A stretch of DNA of 64,000 bases from Adiantum capillus-veneris (taxonomy: Eukaryota; Streptophyta; Polypodiopsida; Polypodiales; Pteridaceae), in contig CM043954.1 of the NCBI GenBank assembly GCA_014529385.2, forward strand, positions 96,861,247 through 96,925,246, given 5' to 3'. The notes under the pieces were generated by a model, which saw only the letters and a program-made list of their open reading frames with translations, was not told the origin of the DNA and ran no database searches. Made by a program: the position numbers and the translations under genes. Shown one piece after another: positions 55,976-64,000 of this stretch. Numbering within the stretch: position 1 is the stretch's first letter; each line of letters begins with the position of its first letter.

Positions 55976-56950
55976 ACAGTAGATGTGGTGTACTTTTGAA
56001 ATTGCAAGTAGCTATAGATGACCTACATGTCTTTGATGTGATCTCTTGGAATGCAATGATTGCAGGACATGCCAACATCGACTCAAAGGCTTAGCTATTT
56101 TTAGCAAATGTTTCCTGAAGGTTTTTCTCCATACACCATCACATATATTTGAATCTTGAAGGCATGGGACAACATGCAAGCACTCAAACTCCCACAAAAT
56201 GTAGGCATGATGAGATTGTGATTCAGAGACGGTTGGAAATAACTTTGGTCCTCGGCATTGTATTTTTCTTCAAAATGAAGGTCAAAGTGGTGAGGTTTTG
56301 ATGAGCATCTGGTTTGGAATGTGGAAACATGCCCATGCCCAACAAGGGGCCAAGAAGCACGACATTGTTGTTCAAATGCAATCATTCAGTCTTACATCTT
56401 CAAGGCAATTGGCATTATGAAGACATTGACATGAACAATCAAACTAATGAGATTGTTAGTCAAGGGCTATTGAAAACATTGTGTTGGGAAATCCTTTGAT
56501 TGAATTTCATGCCAGTTTTTGTGTTCTTTCAAAAGTGCGCGTTGTTGCCAAGCTCTATGACAAGGATGTCGTCTCTTCGACTACAATATTTGCAAGGGTA
56601 ACATATCTAGCTCGGCCGCTTTTAGTGAATGTTGAGCAAAGGCTTCTCTCCAAATGGGATCAATGATGTGTGTGTTTTGAGGGGAAGTTTCATAGTGCAA
56701 GATGTTGACATGGGCGAACAAATGTATGATGCGATTAATAGTCAAGCATTGTTGGAAAATTTCATGCTTGGAAAATCTTTGGTGGACATGTCCAGAATGT
56801 GGTCTTGGAATTCAATGATTACAAGACATGCCAAACATGGGCTCCAATTCTTTTTAACAAATGTTGACTGAAGGTTTTTCTCCTTACACTATCGCATATC
56901 CTTGCGTCTTGAAGGCATGGGACATTATGCAAACACTCAAACGTATGCAT
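55976..56950 (+). pseudogene. PPR (pentatricopeptide repeat) pseudogene, block 1
   Basis: Decayed PLS-type PPR coding sequence: FDVISWNAMIAGHA (56030-56075) is the characteristic repeat phrase, then PYTIT, and HDEIV near 56190. The tail resembles the FVLGNALVDMY-type repeat (LLKTLCWEILLIEFHA with frame changes near 56460-56510, and MWSWNSMITRHAKHGLQ near 56798). Intact proteins of this family bind organelle RNA. This one has many frameshifts. Confidence 0.7.
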
Positions 56951-57884
56951 GATGAGATTGTGATTTAGAGATGCTTCTATATACTATCAATAAAACAATG
57001 AGGGTTTTTGACAACCTTCCTTGGCCATAGGGAAATAGCTGCACTGTGCAGCCTTGGCAACATGGGGACACACACACACACAGGGGTGTCGCTGTCAAGA
57101 TCAAATCAAAGCATCGGGGGATCCCTTGAGTGTAAAGGATTCCTTGCTCTTGCACAAAAAAACCAGGGTAGGGAAACGCAGTGCACTTTGGACTCCTTTC
57201 TTCTATCTCTCAGCCTAACACACACAAAGCATGGCAAGTATCTAAGCCTCACACGTAGTTTGTCTAGGCAAGCATGACACAGGACAAACTCTTTGTCCGT
57301 GCATCTCAAACAATGGAGCCAAGTGGACCCTTGAGTAAAAAGTGCTTCCATTTTTGCAAATTTGCTTTCACAAGCCAGTCTTTTGAGCGGGGGGGTTATT
57401 GCGCGGTACTGGGTGGACAGACAATAAGGCTCGAGCTTGCTTTGTTGCATGATTGCCAAAGCCAAGATTTCAAGGGATTGAAATCCATGAAAGAATGGTG
57501 GGGGAACTGGACGTAGCTGCATCCACACACACCCACATGTCCTCTTGCATTGCCTCTACATAGAGCTATGAATACTCCACATCAACTTGAGAGAGAGAGA
57601 GAGAGAGAGATTTTATCAATGTTTTGACCCTTGACTCCATTAGCTTCTCTTCTAAGAACCACTCATCTACTTACCATGCCAGTACTACAAGTGATCTCTC
57701 AACACACACAACCACCATCACCCAACACACACACATACGCACACACACAATCACATACACACATGCACACATAGACACACACCCACATTGACATTGGCCG
57801 ACTAATCCATGATGAGATTGTTAGCTAGAAGCTCTTGGGAAAAAAAATGTGTTTGGAATTGATTTACTCAACATGTATGGAAGT
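56951..57884. other. Insertion or spacer between PPR blocks
   Basis: Contains (CA)n tracts near 57061-57081 and 57700-57790 and (GA)n at about 57591-57610. No PPR phrasing and no recognisable gene. It separates two homologous PPR blocks. Confidence 0.4.
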
Positions 57885-59130
57885 TGTATCATGTGGTGTA
57901 CTTTTAAAAGTGGAAATAGCTATAGATGATGTACTAGTCTTTGATGTGATCTCTTGGAATGCAGTGACTGCAAGATACACCAACATGGCCTTAGGGGCTT
58001 AGCTGTTTTTAGCAAATGTTTCATGAAGGTTTGTCTTCATATACTATCACATTACCTTGCGTCTTGAAGGCATGGGACAATATGTAAGCACTCAGACTTT
58101 GAGAGTGATTTAGAGACTATTGGAAATAACTTTGGTTCCCAACATTGCATTTTTCTTCAAAAGCTATGTCAAATGTGTTAAGCTTTTGATGAGCATCTAG
58201 TTTGGAATGTGGAAACTTGCCCATGCCCAACAAGAGGTCAGGAAGTGCTACATTGTTTTCCAGATGCAATCATCCGTGCTTACATCTTCAAGGAAATCAG
58301 CATTATGCAAGACATTGACATGAGAAATCAAAACTAATGAGATTGCTAGTCAAGGGGGGGACTATTAAAATATAATGTTGTGCTAGAAAATCCTTTGATT
58401 GACTTGCATGCCACTTGTTGTGTTCTTTCAGAACCGCAAGCTTTTGCAGGATCTATGATGGGGGTGTCATCTCTTCGACTACAATATTTTCAAAGGGTAA
58501 CATATCAAGTTGGGCTGCTTTTAATGAATGTTGAGCAGAGGCTTATCTCCAAATGGGATCAATGATATGTGTGTTTTGAAGGGAAGTTTCATATTGCAAG
58601 TTGTTGACACGGGCAAACAAATATAGTCAAGCGTTTTTGAAAAACGTCATGCTTGGAAAAGCTTTGGTGGACACGTCTAGAATGTGGTCTTGAAAGGCAA
58701 TGGTTGCAAGCTATGCCAACAAGGGCTCTGGTGGTTTTAGCAATGTGGGATGGAGGTTTCTTGTATGCTATCACATATCCTTGCATCTTGAAGACATGGG
58801 ACAGTCATAATGAAAGTATGATGTAGAGGCTCTTGGAAATAAGTAGTGTGATCTACATTACATTTTCATTCATAATGTACAGCTACAGATGAGCTATTTG
58901 TCTTTGATGTGCTCTCTTGTATGATTGCAAGACTTGCCAACATGGGCTCAGAGGCCAATCATTCAAGGGGTCAAGAAGCACTACGTTGTTTTCCAAATGC
59001 AATCATCCGTGTTTACATCTTCAAGGCATTCGGCATTATGCAAGACTGACATGAGCAATCAAAACTAATAAAATTGTTAGTCAGGGGCTATTAAAAAATA
59101 ACGTTGTGCTAGGCAATCCGTTGATTGACT
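57885..59130 (+). pseudogene. PPR pseudogene, block 2 (duplicate)
   Basis: Repeats block 1 in the same order: DVISWNAVTARYTN near 57937-57980, a conserved HDEIV-like segment, LENPLIDLHATCCVLSE at about 58383, then a shorter third repeat to 59130. Nucleotide similarity to 55990-56690 is easily seen by eye. Neither copy is functional. Confidence 0.68.
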
Positions 59131-59735
59131 TGCTTGTGTAGATGGCAAGAATAACCCAGACAAGGGAGTCTAGGTTGTTAATTATCAAGACCAGTTATTG
59201 TGGTAACTAATACAATGTACAATCAGTCAGGGAGCCAGTTGAAAGACTATAAATAGGGCCCATTACTCAATTTTATGGGTATTCTTGGTTATTTATCACT
59301 TGTATCCATTTAAGGAGCTAGCGTTGGATCTCTATATACCCTTGTATCTTGTAATCCTAGTTGAGCTCTAAGCAGAGTTGATTCATTTGTTGTAATGATT
59401 TACCCTAATTACATTCTAGTTTTAGTCTCTAGTTCCAGTGTTCATTCTCATTTTTAGTTTCAGTGTTCACAGTGTCAGTTCCAGTTCCAGTCTTACATTT
59501 CAGTTCTAGTGTTGTCTGATATGAACTAACTCTAAAGACCAACCTCGAATAGCTATCATAAGTGTTTAGCTCATTCCAATTTGGCGATTATGGTGTGTCA
59601 GTTCCAGTTCCAGTCTTACATTTCAGTTCTAGTGTTGTTTGATCTGAACTAACTCTAAAGACCAACCTCGAATAGCTATCATAAGTGTTTAGCTCATTCC
59701 AATTTGGCGATTATGGTGGTTTGAGCTAAGTTGCT
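59131..59735 (+). repeat. LTR-like region with TATA box and 123-bp tandem duplication
   Basis: It starts near TGTAGATGGC, has TATAAATA at 59248-59255, and holds a direct duplication of 123 bp (59473-59595 and 59596-59718, starting TGTCAGTTCCAGTTCCAGTC). A gag frame follows. No second LTR lies in the window, so the limits are provisional. Confidence 0.5.
59248..59255 (+). promoter_or_regulatory. Candidate TATA box
   Basis: TATAAATA followed by GGGCCC inside the LTR-like region. Called from motif and position only. Confidence 0.45.
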
Positions 59736-59779
59736 CTTGACAGACGAACTACCTCCTAGTGGTGTTAGAGTCATCAAAT

Positions 59780-60760
59780 ATCAATCATGTCGTCCAGAAG
59801 GGTTGCACGGGGTAGAAGGTCAGCTACTAGATTCATGGATGCTCCGGACCGTGTCAGTCCAATCCAGGTTAAATCAAAGTGAGATTGTGAGATTGAGAAA
59901 GAACCAGGGAAAGAGACAAATGTTCCTCCAAGACCAAAAAAAAATAATGAATTGCGGGATTGTCATCACTCATATCATTCTAGGCACAGATAAGCAAAGC
60001 GAGCAGAACAATGGAACCAATCTCATGGATCTCAGCGCAACCAAAAAATGGATCTCAGCAGAACAATGGAACCAATCTCAGCGCAACCAAAAAATAATGA
60101 AGAAAGTGAGGGCAACAAGAAGAATCGTCGATCACAAAATCCAAAAAAGGAGATGATAGAGCACACAATGACTAAGACTGAGAAATAAAATGATTGAGAA
60201 GATTATACACACCATTACAATACAAGGAGATTTAATGACAAGAAACCACTTCGTAAAACCAGAACTAGTCACATTGAACATTCCACTAACTTGAAATTTT
60301 CATTATCGGTTTTCAAAGGAGGCAAGAACGATGACCCGATTGTCCATATTCAAGCATTCGAGCAGTATGTAGAACTCAAGGATATTGACAAAGAAGAATG
60401 GGGGAATATGTTTCCCATATGCTAAAAGATGCAGCCAGGAAATGGTATTACCATTAACTAGCTTGGCAGCTTAGGTCCTACAATAAGCTCATTAAGGATT
60501 TTTTATTGGAATATTCAAATGACAGGGGAGATGGGACATCCTATGCAAGCTAGACAAGATCAAACAAGGAAATTTATCGGTCAAGTGCTACGTGGAAAAG
60601 ATAAAAGAATTAACCAAACAACTGCAAGAGCCTCAGTGAAAGAAACGAATGAGAGCCTGGTTTTTGAATGCTCAAAACTACTAGAGCAATACATGACTAT
60701 ACCAACCAGACACTAACAATTCAGGAAACCAACATAAGAATTCATATAAAGACTGATAAC
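59780..60760 (+). pseudogene. Retrotransposon gag fragment (element 4)
   Basis: Pieces in shifting frames: SRRVARGRRSATRFMDAP near the start, Gln/Asn/Lys-rich middle, VFKGGKNDDPIVHIQAFEQY (60308-60367), LKDAARKWYYH, then SYNKLIKDFLLEYSNDRGDG and KQGNLSVKCYVEKIKELTKQ, a retrotransposon gag domain. Stops and frameshifts interrupt it. No protease or pol follows. Confidence 0.65.
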
Positions 60761-63700
60761 ACAAGAAGGTGGAAGAAATCATTAAGACCAGAAGAGCTAT
60801 GCAAGAAATATGGAGCAAAGAAGATTGAGAGAATACTTGCTTCAATAAACATCTTTCTTTTAACAGAAATAGATTTGAGCGTTGTGCTAATGGGGACAAA
60901 GAACAAGCGCACCTAAGGACTCTGTTGTGACACATAATTGAAATAGCATGCACCAATGTCAATCCCAAGACTCACATTATTCACATATGGAATAAGTCTC
61001 ATATAAGGATGCCCAAAAAAATGACATCCATCAAGTACAAGGTGTACTTGTTTGTGGAGGTAACTATAAGTATTCAGCGACATGAGTGAGAGGGCCCTTG
61101 TAAACCTTTCTCCACACTTGGCTAAACCAAACTCCATGAGTTCCTAAACCATGTTGCTCCACTTGTGAAAACATGTGCCAAACAAAACCCTATCATATAG
61201 GTCCATAACTGCATAATACAAAAATGTAATTGGGACACTACGTCCCAAAATTCTTTGCTCCTACATGACCTTATCATGTCTCTGAAGAGAAAAATGGATG
61301 AAATCATTGAAGCTTACACATCCTATTTGGAAAATTCAATCAAAGCATATGTTGTACCTAGAGGTTCAACATAGTGTTCTCTTACCCACATGCAAATGCA
61401 CATGACCAAATCTCCGCCAGAAAAGACCTAGTAACACTTCATGAAAGATTAGTGAAAATCAAGTAGTATTGCACTGGTAACCTTGAGTGTTGCCTTTGCA
61501 ATTCAAACCCCTTGGTTAAATCTGTGATGTCAAACCCCTTGGTTAGACTCTGTATGAAAACTACTCAAACTATCATCCAGCCATTACCATCACATTCAAT
61601 CATGTCTAATAGTGATTGGAATCAACTTGGGATGCTGAACTTGTCCAGTAGCCGGACTTCTTTCCTTGAAAGTACAAATATGATAAGATTAAACTATGAT
61701 CATCAACACGTATGGAGTGATTGTAGATTAACTGGGTCATACCCCTGAAAATACCACTACTAGAGACATAATCATTGTTGCAACTAAGCACCGGATCTTC
61801 TCAAGTTGGAATCTTATTCACAAGTAGATCGTTAAAGAATCTTATCTCTCAATGATTAGTAGAGAAAGATGTCTAACATACCAAAAAAGGTAGTCATACT
61901 AAACATTTTTGGGTGCTCGAAGAAGAAATCCTCTACTTTGAGGCTCACTCAATCTATTCATGTTGTTTTGTGAATCACCTTCTTGATAACGAGGCCATGC
62001 CTACTTCATCCACCTAAAACATCATCTATATCGGTTGCACCTTGTGCATAGATCCAATGCTTTAAAATGCCCACAGCTATAGACATAAACAACGGTCATA
62101 AGGCAATCTACCATCCTCAATTCTTCTTGAACACAGTAGTAAGCGTAACCCATGCTTTAGTAGAATGAGTCCAATGGAAGCGTAACCCATGCTTGAGTGG
62201 AATGAGTCCACCATATTGGAATGTGATGCATGCATATTGAAAAAATAGTGTGATAATCCCTTGGTTTCAATGATGGTCTCAATAGTTTGAGTCGGTAGCA
62301 TGCGTGACTTGCACAATTTGTAATGGCATGGATACATCACAGTTTGTTGTTTTCCAACATACTGTGAGCTTATATCATGTTATTGCCAATTTGACAAATT
62401 TGTATGTCATTATCCTTGATCCTAAATCAATGGGCAATACTTTGGCACGAAATGGAATCCTTGCTTCTTATTAAAATTGTTAAAGCACTTGCTTTGCACA
62501 ACCAAAAAAAAGATGTCTAATTTAAAGGTTGAACACAAAAAACAAGAAGAACTTGAAATTGGCTAGCCTTGTCGCCCCTCCATGGCCTGTGATCATGAAA
62601 TTTAGAAGGAGTTTCTCGTTTGAGAGTGAATTTTAGTTTGTGTTTGTCGTCCTTGTACTTCAAGTTGGCTCATAGCCATCTACGTTGATGAATCTAGCTC
62701 ATAGCAATGTATACTGAGAAATTTTAGAGATGTCGATTGTACCACGTATGCCCTCATGGCTTGGTTCATACCGATCTTCAAGAAAACATGAGGGAGACAG
62801 GATACCAAGTTTTCCCAAGTTCGTATGCTAATAGCATATTTCAGACTTTGGAAGCTCACATGCAATATGCCCTAAGATGAAGCCTTGCTTCACATAAGTT
62901 CGTCAAAAAGATGAGACAGAACGCATCATGAGTGCTCATAGCTAATCGGTGCTCTTGTTGACACAAAATTTCAAAGCAAAATAGAAACGACCTTGTCGAG
63001 CTTTTGTTAATAACCGACCTTGCTAAATCTTGCAGGTGATTGAGAATTATAAGAGGTAGCTCATGAAGTTTAGCTATCACGTCATCTAACTAACCGACTC
63101 ATCTTGACCGAAGCAATATTTTCTTATCAAGTTGGAATTGTAGAAAATCCTGCAAGAAGATGGAATAAATTCAAAACTGAAACTTAAATTTAAGGTACTT
63201 ATCGATTGTTTATAACCACCACCCTTGGCATCGAAAATCATAGCATCATGTGGCATGATTGTGCTTTCAATGTACTTTGTGTACTTATGTTGCCTGCACT
63301 ATGGCAAGTTGTAATTTCTTTGGAGTGATTATGCACCCAATGCATATACATAGATATGGAGCCGTGCTCATGAAAGCCTTTCTTTACCCTCTGCTTGATA
63401 GCACAAAAAGGATATATGAGAAAAAGATATTGGTCAACAAAATCTACGGCCTCTTAAAATACAATCCGGGTTCTTGAGTATCCTGGTATGGAGCCTTGCT
63501 CCTTAATCCGGACATAATGACATGCCTTGCATGTATCCGAACCTAGTTTGCATAGTGTTTTTGCAAAATGAACTCTAAATCAAATTAGCATGTAAATAAA
63601 CCAAAAGATTCTTGACCGTGTTCTAGCCTCTTGGTCTACACAAGCCTTGCTCGTGGGCATCTTCATACAAAATCATACTCCATTGTCATTGTGGGTAGCC

Positions 63701-64000
63701 TCATATGGAGTCATACTCCAAAGTCAAAACATGACCAATGTACCTTGGTCATACGGAGCTGTACTCAAAATTGATGACCCATGCATTACTGGTGGGCCTT
63801 GATTTTGCATCAAAAGCTAACTCCTTGGAAGTTGGAAACCTCTTGAAGTATGAAATCGCACATAAAGCCAAAAAATCCATGAAAACAAGAAATCTGAAAC
63901 ATGATGATCATCCTCAATCGAAGTGCTCTTGTCGATGCGTTGCATGCAGAGAAGCCCTGCTTCTTATCGAAATTGTTTCTTACTCAAGCCTTGCTTGCTT
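60761..64000. other. Non-coding, unassigned
   Basis: No coding frame with recognisable content on either strand. The 37-bp tandem duplication noted separately and repeated TATGGAG / CATACTCCA phrases at 63.48-63.77 kb are the only structure seen. Confidence 0.4.
62141..62214 (+). repeat. 37-bp tandem duplication
   Basis: Copies start at 62141 and 62178 (AAGCGTAACCCATGCTT), differing at a few positions. Confidence 0.85.

Noticed and set aside
57008..57528. Open frames on both strands between the PPR blocks
   Set aside because: Overlapping frames on both strands with microsatellite content and no recognisable domain.
60681..63477. Scattered 60-90-codon frames at the right end
   Set aside because: Lengths expected by chance, no domains, no splice structure.

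Overview
The window looks like nuclear DNA of a land plant, probably a large, repeat-rich genome of the fern type. The clues are LTR retrotransposons primed by initiator tRNA-Met and tRNA-Asp, Athila/Tat-like Ty3 pol, 75-93 bp GT-AG introns, and decayed PLS-type PPR (pentatricopeptide) sequence with the phrasing seen in fern PPR genes. The fern placement is an inference. I find no intact ordinary host gene and no tRNA, rRNA or CRISPR. Almost everything is nested, decaying mobile DNA.

Layout. 1-14979: a Copia (Ty1) element on the + strand whose 5' LTR lies just outside the window. Its reverse transcriptase is split by a 10,059-bp terminal-inverted-repeat DNA transposon (3816-13874), which is the most interesting object here. 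The transposon carries a spliced DDE-type transposase-like gene, a divergent histone H3-like gene with a tail of about 200 residues, a 502-bp-period array of three 169-bp hairpins, and two spliced minus-strand genes of unknown function. 14980-15118: a Ty3 RNase H fragment. 15.1-20.1 kb: non-coding DNA with microsatellites, a 57-bp duplication and a dispersed palindrome. 20.1-32.8 kb: a gag-bearing element without pol (element 3), split by a complete Ty3 element (Ty3-1, 20349-29250, target duplication GGATA). Ty3-1 has near-identical LTRs and long gag/protease reading frames but no reverse transcriptase. 32.8-37.1 kb: non-coding DNA and a degenerate unknown gene. 37125-40610: a second, 5'-truncated Copia copy on the minus strand, carrying a 233-bp MITE. 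42.9-55.1 kb: Ty3-2 on the minus strand, a decayed but pol-bearing relative of Ty3-1 with an unusual second retropepsin-like domain after integrase. 55.9-59.1 kb: tandemly duplicated PPR pseudogene. 59.1-60.7 kb: another LTR-like region and gag. 60.7-64 kb: nothing recognisable.

How the parts relate. Ty3-1 looks like an in-frame pol-deletion derivative of a Ty3-2-like parent and would need pol in trans. The DNA transposon's four genes converge in pairs on the hairpin array: transposase and histone from the left, genes A and B from the right. All four now carry in-frame stops that are mostly explicable as C-to-T changes, as in the retrotransposons, so this copy is probably a methylated, dying example of a family whose intact members should exist elsewhere in the genome.
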